Below, one piece after another: positions 44,351 through 52,333 of a stretch of 64,000 nt of DNA; the first letter of the stretch is position 1, and each line of letters starts with the position of its first letter. The stretch is from JANQRA01 sp035762545 (GTDB lineage Bacteria; Actinomycetota; Acidimicrobiia; Spongiisociales; ZC4RG35), in assembly GCA_035762545.1 (NCBI GenBank), contig DASTOM010000044.1, forward strand, positions 62,001 through 126,000. The letters run 5' to 3'. A program made the translations under genes and the position numbers. The notes under the pieces were generated by a model. It was not told the DNA's origin. It saw nothing but the letters and a program-made list of their open reading frames with translations, and ran no database searches.

Positions 44351-44592
44351 ATCGCCAGCGCCTTCTTGATATCCGCTTTGAGGGTTCGCTTGTCGTCGAT
44401 GATGCCCTCGGCGATGACCCGATCGTGACTGGCCAGGATCACCGGGACCCGCAGACCCCAGAGCTTGGTCAGCTCGTCGTCACCGTCGATGTCGACCTCG
44501 TCGACCCGCAGTCCGATGTCGACCGAGACCGCGGCCAGGACTTCCGCGGCCTGCTCACAGAGGTGACAGCCGTCCCTGGTCAGAAATGTCAC
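44347..44592 (-). CDS. glutaredoxin-family thiol protein
   Basis: This small thioredoxin-fold protein has 81 residues from the GTG start that I prefer, because conserved sequence begins VTFLTRDGCHLCEQA. The active site is CHLC. The cis-Pro is in LRVPVILAS. It belongs to the DUF836/glutaredoxin-like group. It converges with the cytochrome c gene (4-bp overlap). A redox role in cytochrome or Fe-S maturation is possible but not shown. Confidence 0.8.
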   Translation of the reverse strand: MTFLTRDGCHLCEQAAEVLAAVSVDIGLRVDEVDIDGDDELTKLWGLRVPVILASHDRVIAEGIIDDKRTLKADIKKALAI

Positions 44593-44646
44593 AGATAAAA
44601 CTCTCAAGAAACCACTCTCCGTGACCGATAACCGCGTCGCATGCAG

Positions 44647-44738
44647 GAAGGATGGTTCCTCCCCTCGCACCTAGGGCACGTTCCCAAGGTGTGAACGGAT
44701 AGCCTCCCAGCCCGCCCCACGGTGGAGAACCAACCTTC
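44647..44738. ncRNA. candidate structured RNA
   Basis: An outer stem pairs GAAGGATGGTTCCTCC (44647-44662) with GGAGAACCAACCTTC (44724-44738). Inside, CACCTAGGG and CCCAAGGTG (44668-44691) form a hairpin with a 6-nt loop. No coding sequence is convincing here. It could be a small RNA on the plus strand, followed by the hairpin at 44745, or a leader of the glutaredoxin gene on the minus strand. I recognise no known RNA family. Confidence 0.4.
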
Positions 44739-44744
44739 ATGTAG

Positions 44745-44776
44745 CCGGAGCCCCCGCCACCATTCGGGGGCTCCGG
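44745..44776. terminator. strong hairpin, probable terminator
   Basis: CCGGAGCCCCCG and CGGGGGCTCCGG form a perfect 12-bp stem with an 8-nt loop. No long T-run follows on either strand, which is common for high-GC terminators. It lies between the structured region and the small gene at 44830. Confidence 0.6.
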
Positions 44777-44829
44777 CATTTGCAGGGCGCTTTTGGTGAA
44801 AGGCCCGATCAGCGGCATACGATCGCCTG

Positions 44830-44922
44830 GTGCGCCCGGCCACTGCCATCGTCATCCTCATCCTGCTGGCCATCATCGCGGTCGCCGGTGTCATCCAGCT
44901 GTGGATGATCTATTCGCCATGA
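44830..44922 (+). CDS. small single-helix membrane protein
   Basis: This is a 30-codon frame with a GTG start that encodes a short basic N-terminus (MRPAT), one hydrophobic helix at about residues 6-23 and a QLWMIYSP tail. Its last 32 bp overlap the 3' end of the convergent gene at 44891. The protein-like composition makes it a plausible small membrane protein. I recognise no family, and its length makes this uncertain. Confidence 0.4.
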   Translation: MRPATAIVILILLAIIAVAGVIQLWMIYSP

Positions 44923-45715
44923 AGCTCACGGCTACGCCTTCGGCGAGGTTCAGATCCTCCGACGCACTGCCCCCGCGGACGGCCAGAGCGAGAAGACCCA
45001 CCGAATCGACGTGAACCAGGGCGTCGCCTTCCGCGACGTCTCCATACGACGTGACCCACGGGATGGAGTGGATGGTCGATCCGACCTTCACGGTCATGGT
45101 CTCGCCGGGGACCACTCCCACCGCATCCAACTCTTCGGGGGAGACATTGGTCTGGACGTTGCCGAACGCGTCGACCCACCATGCCTCTCCTGACACCATT
45201 CCCCCCTCGGTTTCCGTCAACGGGAGCAGCAGGGGGACCACCTCATCACCACCCACCTCAGGACCGAGATCCTCGAGAGTCGCATCCCCCGAGGCGAGGA
45301 GGGCCGCCGCCGGGGCGAACACGTCCCGGCCATGGAAGGTCTGTCCGGCGGACGGGATCATCGCATCGGGGTTCTCGATCGAGACGATGGCGGAGGCACC
45401 ACCGACCATGGCGACGGCCGGTGAGAGCAAGCCGTTGTCGGGCCCGACGAAATGTCCCCACGGGGTGGCGGCGGCGATGGCCCTCCGAGACGTGCCCACC
45501 CCGGGATCGACGACGGCGAGGCAGACCCCTTCGGGCAGATACTGAATGGCTCGGGACAGGGCGAGCGCCGCAGCCCGGACGTTTCCCCGCGGGAAGCCAT
45601 GTCCGACATCGATCACCCGAGAGTCCGGGGCGAGTTTGGCGAGGACGCCGTGGACCACACCCACGAACTCGTCGGTGTGCCCGAAGTCGGACAGAAAACT
45701 GACTGGAAGCGACAT
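44891..45715 (-). CDS. SAM hydroxide adenosyltransferase (DUF62)
   Basis: This 274-residue protein of the DUF62/fluorinase-like family splits S-adenosylmethionine with hydroxide to adenosine and methionine. The opening SFLSDFGHTDEFVGVVHGVL, the VVDPGVGTSRRAI segment and GPDNGLLSPA are typical. I chose the ATG at 45715 (MSLPVSFLSDFG). The frame is open further upstream without similarity. Confidence 0.88.
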   Translation of the reverse strand: MSLPVSFLSDFGHTDEFVGVVHGVLAKLAPDSRVIDVGHGFPRGNVRAAALALSRAIQYLPEGVCLAVVDPGVGTSRRAIAAATPWGHFVGPDNGLLSPAVAMVGGASAIVSIENPDAMIPSAGQTFHGRDVFAPAAALLASGDATLEDLGPEVGGDEVVPLLLPLTETEGGMVSGEAWWVDAFGNVQTNVSPEELDAVGVVPGETMTVKVGSTIHSIPWVTSYGDVAEGDALVHVDSVGLLALAVRGGSASEDLNLAEGVAVSFMANRSSTAG

Positions 45716-45780
45716 CTCCGGGGACGCTAGACCACGCACGCGACCAAGTCCCAAACCCGGCAGCCACCTATATTGCGCGG

Positions 45781-46662
45781 ATGGCGGACCCACAGCACGA
45801 GGCCCTGGCCCGACAGGCGGCCGAGCCCGGAGTGACGATGCTCATCGGTGGGCTCGACACCGGCAAAACCACCCTGGCCCTCGATGCGGTCCGCATCGCC
45901 CTCGCCGCGGGGCGGACCCCGGTCCTCGTCGATGCGGACGTCGGGATCTCGACGATCGGTCCACCAGCGTGCGTGGGCATCAAGGCGTTCAACTCCGAGG
46001 CCGACCTCGGAGGTCTCGACGACCACGATGGGCTCCACTTCGTCGGTGCGATCACCTCGGCGCGTCTGGTACTCCAACAAGTCGTCGCCACCGCGGTGAT
46101 GGTGGAGCGGGCCAGGCACCTCGGGGATGTGATCATCGTCGACACGACGGCCGTGGCCGCGGGTGTGTCCGGGGAGACCCTGAAATACCACAAGGCAGAG
46201 CTGTGCCGGCCTGACCGCGTGATCGCATTGCAGCGCGGTGAGGAGATGGAGCCCGTGGTCGGGATGTTGCGCCGATTTCTCGACCTCGACGTGATCACCG
46301 CGCCCACCGACCCCGGACTCACCCCCCTGGGTCCCGACGAGCGGGCCCACAAGCGAGCCGAGGCCTTCGCCAGGGCGCTCCAGCCACCACTGGAGAGGTG
46401 GAAGGTGCGCCCGACTGTCTTTGCCCCCACTTTGCCGGTCGGTCTCAACCTGGGCCGTCTCCACCATGTGCTCGTCGGAGTCCAAGACGCCACCGGAGGT
46501 TGCCTGGGTCTGGGGATCCTCCAGGTCGAGGACGAGACCGTCAGAGTCATGACGGGCGTAGGCGAGGGAATGACCGGACTCCGGCTCGGATCATTGCGGG
46601 TCGACCCCGAGACGTTCGAAGGGACGACGATCAATCTCCGCGAGTTGATGTTCGGGATCTGA
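45781..46662 (+). CDS. CLP1-type P-loop polynucleotide kinase-like protein
   Basis: This 293-residue protein has a P-loop at residues 22-31 (IGGLDTGKTT), a Walker B-like strand VLVDADVG and the IIVDTTAVAAG segment. It resembles the CLP1_P domain of eukaryotic and archaeal RNA 5'-kinases (CLP1, Grc3). Bacterial members are little studied. RNA 5'-kinase activity is plausible from the family but not proven here. It stands alone. Confidence 0.75.
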   Translation: MADPQHEALARQAAEPGVTMLIGGLDTGKTTLALDAVRIALAAGRTPVLVDADVGISTIGPPACVGIKAFNSEADLGGLDDHDGLHFVGAITSARLVLQQVVATAVMVERARHLGDVIIVDTTAVAAGVSGETLKYHKAELCRPDRVIALQRGEEMEPVVGMLRRFLDLDVITAPTDPGLTPLGPDERAHKRAEAFARALQPPLERWKVRPTVFAPTLPVGLNLGRLHHVLVGVQDATGGCLGLGILQVEDETVRVMTGVGEGMTGLRLGSLRVDPETFEGTTINLRELMFGI

Positions 46663-46743
46663 GCTCGTTGGTCGCCACGTTGCTGTCGGCATGGGTCGCT
46701 CGACACCTAAAGGGACATCGCCTTCGGGCCGATATCTCCACAC

Positions 46744-47439
46744 ATGCTGGGGAAAACACGATGGCTATCGGCGGTCCTGGTGGTCGCTCTCGCAACCATC
46801 GGACTCGGCGCGTCCGCCGGTGCCGACGCGGGCAGCGAACAAGGTTTCCTCTCCGAGATCAATGCGAGTCGTGCTGCCGCAGGTCTGGGCCCGCTGAAAA
46901 TGGACGGCGGCCTCCAGGCACACGCCCGCAAGCACACCGCCGACATGATTGCCAAAGGCGAGATCTTCCACTCGACCAGCGCCGAGTTGAAGGCAGCTGC
47001 CGGGTCGGGGTGGACCAAGCTTGGTGAGAACGTGGGAAGGGGAGGCAGCGTCGGGAGCCTGCACAACGCGTTCATGGACTCCTCGGGTCACAGGAAGAAC
47101 ATCCTCGGGGATTACAACTACGTCGGAATAGGCACGGACACCAGTGGTGGTGTCCTCTATGTCACGGTGGTATTCATGAAGAAGGGCGGCAGCTCCACTC
47201 CGCCCGCCACCACGAGCACCACCGCGGCGCCTGCTCCGGGGGACGACGGCGGATCCACTCAGACCACCACGGCCGGGACGTCCAAGCCCAAGCCCGAGTC
47301 AAAACCCGAACCAACGACAACGACCACCACCCTCCCCCCGACCACGACAACGACCCTCATCGTGGGGCCGGACAAGCCGGTCACTCCGGGTTTGACGTGC
47401 TTCTCCGCGACCCGTGACGGGTGGACCTGTCACGACTAG
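46744..47439 (+). CDS. secreted CAP/SCP-domain protein
   Basis: This 231-residue protein has a signal peptide at residues 1-28. The CAP (YkwD-like) domain spans about residues 33-145, with INASRAAAGLGPL, the HARKHTADMI helix, LGENVGRGG and SSGHRKNILGDYNYVGIG. A Thr/Pro-rich linker (a run of TTTTTT) and a short Cys-containing end (LTCFSATRDGWTCHD) follow. It is probably secreted or wall-associated. The function of bacterial CAP proteins is generally unknown. Confidence 0.85.
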   Translation: MLGKTRWLSAVLVVALATIGLGASAGADAGSEQGFLSEINASRAAAGLGPLKMDGGLQAHARKHTADMIAKGEIFHSTSAELKAAAGSGWTKLGENVGRGGSVGSLHNAFMDSSGHRKNILGDYNYVGIGTDTSGGVLYVTVVFMKKGGSSTPPATTSTTAAPAPGDDGGSTQTTTAGTSKPKPESKPEPTTTTTTLPPTTTTTLIVGPDKPVTPGLTCFSATRDGWTCHD

Positions 47440-47539
47440 ACGCAAGCCGTCTTCGATCGCGCTGGTCCCAACATCGATTGTGCAGAGAGGTGCCGCTGAG
47501 GCAGATGACCGCACAGTCGATGGCCTCGTCGGCAAATAA

Positions 47540-47619
47540 CAGACGCCCCAGTGACCTTCCGGAGCCTCCTCCGCACTTCCCCGAACGGACGCTTCTCCGG
47601 CTTGCCTCTGGGGCGTCTG
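47540..47619. ncRNA. long bipartite hairpin
   Basis: CAGACGCCCCAG and CTGGGGCGTCTG form a perfect 12-bp outer stem. After a symmetric 7-nt internal loop, CCGGAG/CTCCGG form a 6-bp inner stem around a 30-nt head. On the minus strand it is followed by TTATTT, so it may end the minus-strand transcript of the YbjN/asparaginase genes, or be a small RNA. Confidence 0.45.
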
Positions 47620-47746
47620 CCTGTAGGCGAATGTACGCACCGCCTGCGCCAATATCAACGACCCCGTCGATCCACGCTGTGACCGCTATCGATCGTTGAC
47701 AACCGTTATCTCACCCTCGATCGACGGTTACCAACAGGAAACAGGG

Positions 47747-47782
47747 TTATCCACAGGCTTTGTCCACATGGGTGTGTTCACA
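47747..47782. promoter_or_regulatory. cluster of DnaA-box-like sites
   Basis: TTATCCACA (47747-47755) is a perfect E. coli-type DnaA box, TTGTCCACA (47760-47768) matches the high-GC actinobacterial form, and TGTTCACAA (47774-47782) is a near match on the other strand. No dnaA, dnaN or parAB gene is adjacent, so this is not proof of an origin. Confidence 0.5.
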
Positions 47783-47787
47783 AGTTT

Positions 47788-48207
47788 CTAACCCGATTTT
47801 TCGCGACCCGGGAAGCCGGCGCGGACCATCGGTCGGAAGGCCACCTCGATGGTTTCGAACACCTCGCCGAGCACCCGATCGAGCTCTTCGAGGGTCACCC
47901 GGTCGGCGCCGAGCCTCCCCCGAAGGACGATGGCGCCCTCGTCGTCCACAGCGAAGAAGCAACGCCAGGCCCGCGCGTTGCGGACGAGGGCCTGCCGGTG
48001 CACTTCGGAGGGCGCGGCGGGTGCCGGCATCACATACGCCTCGAAGCGGAGGCTCCTTTCCCCGACGTCGAACCAGACGGTCGTGGCGTCACGGGTCTCC
48101 TGCCGCATACGGACAGCCCACCGACCTTCGACCTCCTCGGCGTACTCGACCGACGACTCCTCATCCTCGAGCCACAGGGTGATGCGCTCGACGAGGACCG
48201 TCCTCAT
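47788..48207 (-). CDS. YbjN-like protein
   Basis: This 139-residue protein is of the YbjN/type III chaperone-like fold family. Alternating strands (GRWAVRMRQETRDATTVWFDVG, then LRFEAYVMPAP) are followed by a helix LVRNARAWRCFFAVDDEGAIVLRG and a second helical segment from about residue 105. It overlaps the asparaginase gene by 4 bp, so the two are co-transcribed. Members are often linked with mycothiol or stress, but no function can be read here. Confidence 0.72.
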   Translation of the reverse strand: MRTVLVERITLWLEDEESSVEYAEEVEGRWAVRMRQETRDATTVWFDVGERSLRFEAYVMPAPAAPSEVHRQALVRNARAWRCFFAVDDEGAIVLRGRLGADRVTLEELDRVLGEVFETIEVAFRPMVRAGFPGREKSG

Positions 48208-49148
48208 GAGAGTGTGAACTCCGGTTCCAGACGCCCTACTTCTCGACCGCCACCCATGACCGGTGGTCGCAGGACCTTCTCGAGGGCGGCACGCGGTCCA
48301 TTCGGAAGGCGACCGATCTGGTCGAGAGCGACAGCAGCACCGAGATTGGCCACCGAACCGAGACCGTCCCAGGACTTCACACCGATGCCTCCTGTTCCCG
48401 GGACCGCCACCCCTATGCAGCCTTGTGCCCCTCCCTTGGCGACACAGTTGGTGGCGATGGCGATCTCGGTATCACCCTCACCATTGCACCCGATCAGCGC
48501 GGGATAGCGGTGCATTGCAGTGAACACCTCCCACAGTCGGGGCGTGGTAGCCAGTCGGGCGTAGAGCGTTGCCATCGCCCGGGCCGTGGTTCTGAGCACC
48601 GGGGAGCCGCACCCGTCAACACCGACCGGACCCGCGGCGAAGTCGCCCAGCTCCGAAACGACATCGACCAGCCTTTCCTGCAGGGGGTGCCCCGGATCGA
48701 GGTAGTCGGCGATCGGCCACCCCGCCCCCACACACGCACGTAGGAAGCCGGCGTGCTTGCCCGAGCAGTTGTGCCATATCCGGCGTGGCGACCCGGCCAA
48801 GCCGGTCTCCGATGCGAGTCGGGATGCCACCGGTGACAGTGGCCAATCGGGAGGACACTGCAGCGCCGACTCATGGAGACCACCTCGTTCCAGGACCGAC
48901 CTCACCAGTTCGACCTGAACCGGGAACCCGCGATGGGAGGCGCAGGCCATCGCCAGTTCCAGAGGCTCGAGTCCGGCCCCTGACTCCTGGGAGACCAGCG
49001 CCTGGAACGGTTTGGCGGCGGAGCGGATGAAGAACGGTCGGTCGATGTCTCCGTAGGCGGCGATCAGCTCGTTGTCAGCGCCCACAACCGCGACCGCACC
49101 GTCGTGGATGGTCTCGGTCAGACCCGAACGAACCTGCCGGGCCAGCAA
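48204..49148 (-). CDS. asparaginase II-type amidohydrolase
   Basis: This 314-residue protein of the Asparaginase_II (beta-lactamase-like fold) family would hydrolyse L-asparagine. The family signature regions are the FFIRSAAKPFQAL segment near residue 40, HNCSGKHAGFLRAC near residue 125 and GVDGCGSPV near residue 178. It ends in the operon with the YbjN-like gene, and the RsiG-like gene precedes it (2-bp gap). Confidence 0.85.
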   Translation of the reverse strand: MLARQVRSGLTETIHDGAVAVVGADNELIAAYGDIDRPFFIRSAAKPFQALVSQESGAGLEPLELAMACASHRGFPVQVELVRSVLERGGLHESALQCPPDWPLSPVASRLASETGLAGSPRRIWHNCSGKHAGFLRACVGAGWPIADYLDPGHPLQERLVDVVSELGDFAAGPVGVDGCGSPVLRTTARAMATLYARLATTPRLWEVFTAMHRYPALIGCNGEGDTEIAIATNCVAKGGAQGCIGVAVPGTGGIGVKSWDGLGSVANLGAAVALDQIGRLPNGPRAALEKVLRPPVMGGGREVGRLEPEFTLS

Positions 49149-49150
49149 CG

Positions 49151-49681
49151 TCAGCTGCTGACCGATGCCTCGCCCTGCTGCGTGCGATATCGAGAGACCA
49201 TCTCGTCCTGGAGGGTGTCGATGACCTGATGCAGCAGCCGGCGTTGCCCGGACAACTGGGTCTCGACCTCCCGGAGTCGCTCGAGCGCCTCGGCCAGTTC
49301 GGCGTCACTCAGATCGGGCAGATTGGCGAGGACCCCATCGTCCATGATCTTGTCGATGAGGCGACGCCCGGTCATCGAGGGGATCGGGGGCATGGTCTCG
49401 ATGTGCTTCAGGGTGGGCTCCGAGCCGAGGATCATCCCGTTGGCGAGGATCTCGGGCAGGGCTTCGAGGATCGAACGCTCCTCCTCTCCGGAACGTCGCC
49501 GCACCTCGAAGTCGAGCAGGTCCATGCGTCCGTGGAGGAGCCGCCGGTAGTAAGAGATCTGAGCTTCGACGTCCTCGGCTGTGTCGCGGCGACGACGCAC
49601 CTCATTCAGATCGAGATCGGCGAGACCCTCCAGATATTCAGGCTCGAGGACGACGTCGATGCGGCGGCGCTTGTCGGTCAC
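49151..49681 (-). CDS. RsiG-like c-di-GMP-sensing coiled-coil protein
   Basis: This 176-residue protein is predicted to form an antiparallel helical pair. Each helix carries the spacing E-x3-S-x2-R-x3-H-x3-D: first in EAQISYYRRLLHGRMD (about residues 39-54), then in ETQLSGQRRLLHQVID (about 144-159). In Streptomyces RsiG, which binds c-di-GMP and holds sigma WhiG, the motif is E-x3-S-x2-R-x3-Q-x3-D. Here His replaces Gln in both copies. I prefer the GTG at 49681, though one at 49690 is possible. No sigma factor gene is adjacent. Confidence 0.78.
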   Translation of the reverse strand: MTDKRRRIDVVLEPEYLEGLADLDLNEVRRRRDTAEDVEAQISYYRRLLHGRMDLLDFEVRRRSGEEERSILEALPEILANGMILGSEPTLKHIETMPPIPSMTGRRLIDKIMDDGVLANLPDLSDAELAEALERLREVETQLSGQRRLLHQVIDTLQDEMVSRYRTQQGEASVSS

Positions 49682-49691
49682 GTCGTCCACG

Positions 49692-50777
49692 TTAGTAACA
49701 GGCGGCGCGGACCGTTGGGTAAGGGTTGACGGCGGATCCACCATTCGGCCTGATCTCGAAATGGACATGCGGGCTGCTGGCGGCAGCATTGCCGGTAGAG
49801 CCGTTGTATCCGATGACCTGACCCTGTGAGACCCGCTGGGTACCGGAGATGGCCCAGCTGTCGAGGTGGGCGTAGTAATAGCGATGCCCCGACGTGGAGG
49901 TGAGGTGGACAGACCGGCCGCCCAGGGTGTTGGTGCTGGTACGAGCGGTCCCCGCCTGCACCGCGTAGACCGGGGTGCCCCGGGCAGCGAACATGTCGAC
50001 ACCCTTGTGACGGCGCCCACCGGAGCGGGGGAATCCCCAGGAGTCGATGAACGAAGTCTGGCCGCGGGGCAGCGGGCAGATGAAGGAGCCCACCTGCGCC
50101 GATCCCTGGGCGGCCTGGCGGGCCCGTGCCCTCGCCTCGGCCTGTTCCCGGTCGTACTGCACCGTGAGGTCTTTGCAGCGACCGCTGAGTTTGGAGTAGG
50201 CGGCCTGCTCGGCCTCCATCGCCGACTCCTGTCGATTGAGGAAGTCGAGGGCCACGGCCTCGGCTTCCTTGAGGTCGTCGTGTACGTTCTCGAGGTCACC
50301 CTGGTACCGGGTGAGCTCGCCCTTGGCGGCGATCAGGTCGTTGATGGACTCCTGGCCACCCAGCGTCGCCGAGTTGAGGAACTCCGACGTGGTCATGACC
50401 TGGTCCACCGATGAGGCCGACAAGATGATCCCGGGGTTGTTGAAACCGCCCATCATGTACATCTGGACCGCCTGCTCTTCGAGCTTCTCCTGAACCACCA
50501 GTAGGTCTTCGGAGTGGGAATCGACCGAGGTCTGGATGCGATCCTGCTTTCGCTCCATGAACTCGACATCGTTGAGTGCCGATTCATAACCGAGAGCCGC
50601 CTCCTCGAACTCGGCTTGAGCGGCTCGATAAGCGTTCAGTTGCTCGCGCGAGTCCTCACACGCCGACTCGACCTGCGAGCGCGTGATGGCCCCTGACGGC
50701 ATTGGAAAGAGAGAACCAGCCAGGGCGACGAGGGTGATGACGAGAAAGACGCGCCAGTGCGTCTTCTTTACTGTCAT
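49692..50777 (-). CDS. secreted M23 peptidase with coiled coil
   Basis: This 361-residue protein has a signal peptide (1-29), a long coiled coil at about residues 33-210 and a C-terminal M23 metallopeptidase domain. Zinc ligands are expected in GGRRHKGVDMF and SSPHVHFEI. This is the EnvC/NlpD-like architecture of cell-wall hydrolases and their activators. Both zinc motifs look intact, so it may be catalytically active. It is followed by the RsiG-like gene 10 bp on. Confidence 0.88.
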   Translation of the reverse strand: MTVKKTHWRVFLVITLVALAGSLFPMPSGAITRSQVESACEDSREQLNAYRAAQAEFEEAALGYESALNDVEFMERKQDRIQTSVDSHSEDLLVVQEKLEEQAVQMYMMGGFNNPGIILSASSVDQVMTTSEFLNSATLGGQESINDLIAAKGELTRYQGDLENVHDDLKEAEAVALDFLNRQESAMEAEQAAYSKLSGRCKDLTVQYDREQAEARARARQAAQGSAQVGSFICPLPRGQTSFIDSWGFPRSGGRRHKGVDMFAARGTPVYAVQAGTARTSTNTLGGRSVHLTSTSGHRYYYAHLDSWAISGTQRVSQGQVIGYNGSTGNAAASSPHVHFEIRPNGGSAVNPYPTVRAACY

Positions 50778-50861
50778 GGCTGTGAAATGGTAACCGTCGG
50801 GAAACCGTTTCTGTAGTCAGCGGCGAACGGACGTGGGCAGACTGTCACCACACCCCGCGGT

Positions 50862-51857
50862 CTACAGAACCAGTCGGATCAGCGGGAAGTAGATCGCTGC
50901 CGCCAACATGACCCCGTCGAGGGAGGCGAGCGCCCCCGGGGGACGCTCGGTGAGCACTACCGAGCCGGTCCTGAGCATTGAGGAGAGACCCTGGCCGGCC
51001 ACCAACGCCACGGAGATCCCGAGGCCGACCAGCAGATAGCCGACCAGGTCGAGGTTCCAGATCGCGGCGGCGGCAACGGCGCCGATCACAGCTCCGATGG
51101 CTGTGGTCGAGAACCGATCGAGGAACGGCAGGGTGGGAACCCGCCCCACGATGGCGCCGAGGCCGACCCCGGCGATGGTGGCCACGAGGAAGACGTCGAC
51201 CGCACTGGCGTCTGGAGTGAAAGAGGACCGGCTCAGGATCATGGAGGCTGCTCCCAGACCTCCGATCAGTGCCACCAGCATGGTGGGGGCGAAGATCTCG
51301 ACCTGTCGATACTCCTCGAACGCCACGGCCCAGCCCAGGACGACAGCAACGGCAATTGCCACGGCAAGCCCATAGCCGGTCGGACCGAGGATGTGAGCCG
51401 AGATCGCTGCGGCCGCGACCACCGTCACAACCGCCAAAGGGGCGAACATCCGTCCACGGTTGGTGAACACCGAGTTGAGGTCCATTGCCCACAGCGAGCC
51501 GATGGCCACCAGGACGGCAGCCCAGATCGGTTGGCCCTGGAGGTTGGCGAATATGGCGAGGGCGACAATCACGAGGGGAAGGAAGGCCGTCAGATCTGCG
51601 GTGTTCAACGCCGCAGGCTGACTGCCGCCGGAGACAGGCGGGAGGATGACTATCTCGTCAGCGTCGCCAACCGCCACGCTGCGATCCGCCGCATCGCCGT
51701 TCACCCATATCCGGGAGGATTCGACCCCTCTCCCGAATTCCGGCCCATAGGTGGTCGTGATGCTGTCGATGGCCTCGCCGACGGTCGCAGCGGGAACTTC
51801 GAGACGGGAAGTCCCGGCGATCTCACGCAGATTTGCGAACAGTCGGAGCTTGGCCAT
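50862..51857 (-). CDS. MoaD/ThiS-like domain fused to a CdsA-like membrane domain
   Basis: This 331-residue protein has residues 1-78 that match a MoaD-type ubiquitin-like fold: KLRLFANLREIAG, the DADEIVILPPVSGG strand and an internal Gly-Gly. The rest has about eight to nine helices and weakly resembles phosphatidate cytidylyltransferase (CdsA): a region RPPGALASLDGVMLAA aligns with the CdsA PGHGG-x-DR-x-D signature, but the His and key acidic residues are lost. The fusion runs through one open frame with no stop. I chose the ATG at 51857. No moa or thi genes are adjacent. Confidence 0.62.
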   Translation of the reverse strand: MAKLRLFANLREIAGTSRLEVPAATVGEAIDSITTTYGPEFGRGVESSRIWVNGDAADRSVAVGDADEIVILPPVSGGSQPAALNTADLTAFLPLVIVALAIFANLQGQPIWAAVLVAIGSLWAMDLNSVFTNRGRMFAPLAVVTVVAAAAISAHILGPTGYGLAVAIAVAVVLGWAVAFEEYRQVEIFAPTMLVALIGGLGAASMILSRSSFTPDASAVDVFLVATIAGVGLGAIVGRVPTLPFLDRFSTTAIGAVIGAVAAAAIWNLDLVGYLLVGLGISVALVAGQGLSSMLRTGSVVLTERPPGALASLDGVMLAAAIYFPLIRLVL

Positions 51858-51913
51858 GACCACAGGGTAAATCGGAAGAACCCGGGGAGGCGGTTGATGC
51901 CTACGCTCAAGCC

Positions 51914-52333
51914 ATGGACGGTCAGGTGCTGGTTGCAGTCGACGTCCCCCTCGTGGGCGACGAGCGACACAAGAACTGGGCCAAGGTCGTGGAGAACGTC
52001 GACCCGTCGAAGTCGTCCGGCTGGGCATTCGACGGCTCTTTCGTGGCGGCTGGCGGCGTACAGGATCTGCCCGCCGGCGGCGTCTTGCTGGTCTACGGCG
52101 AGAAGGGGTCGAGGGCCAACCCGCAGAGCCTGGCGAGGGTCTACACGATCAACCCGGACGCCACGCTGACGTTCGAGACGGAAGCGAAAGGCCAGGCTTG
52201 GGCCCGGACACTGCGCGATCCGGTGGAGCGGCTCCTCGGCATCGAGCGTGAGCTCTTCGACCTCCGGCACGTGCCCGACGAGAAGCTCGCCGACGAATTG
52301 CGGGCCAGAGGATGGAAGGTGGATCACCCATGA
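51914..52333 (+). CDS. conserved-looking protein, unknown
   Basis: This 139-residue cytoplasmic protein has no recognised domain. It has alternating strands early (QVLVAVDVPLVGDERHKNW and GWAFDGSFVAAGGVQDLP), a Gly-rich strand LLVYGEKG and a helical C-terminal half ending RARGWKVDHP. Its stop overlaps the start of the quinone oxidoreductase gene as ATGA, so it is co-translated with it. No function can be assigned. Confidence 0.65.
   Translation: MDGQVLVAVDVPLVGDERHKNWAKVVENVDPSKSSGWAFDGSFVAAGGVQDLPAGGVLLVYGEKGSRANPQSLARVYTINPDATLTFETEAKGQAWARTLRDPVERLLGIERELFDLRHVPDEKLADELRARGWKVDHP

Larger units (their letters stand above)
47440..47787. other. 348-bp non-coding interval
   Basis: No convincing gene is seen. 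The interval holds a long two-part hairpin (47540-47619), an inverted repeat GTTGACAACCGT/ACGGTTACCAAC (47695-47706 and 47724-47735) and a cluster of DnaA-box-like sequences (47747-47782). Confidence 0.6.

Noticed and set aside
44555..44818. Open frame on the minus strand, 87 codons, Gly-rich, over the structured RNA region
   Set aside because: It crosses two strong hairpins, has no family likeness, and only its distal part overlaps the glutaredoxin region; the composition reflects the stems.
46663..46743. Possible riboswitch upstream of the CAP-domain gene
   Set aside because: The gap is only 81 bp and no consistent stem set or known riboswitch signature could be drawn.
47695..47782. Chromosomal replication origin
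   Set aside because: DnaA-like boxes are present, but dnaA, dnaN, parAB, rpmH and an obvious AT-rich unwinding region are missing, so an origin cannot be claimed.
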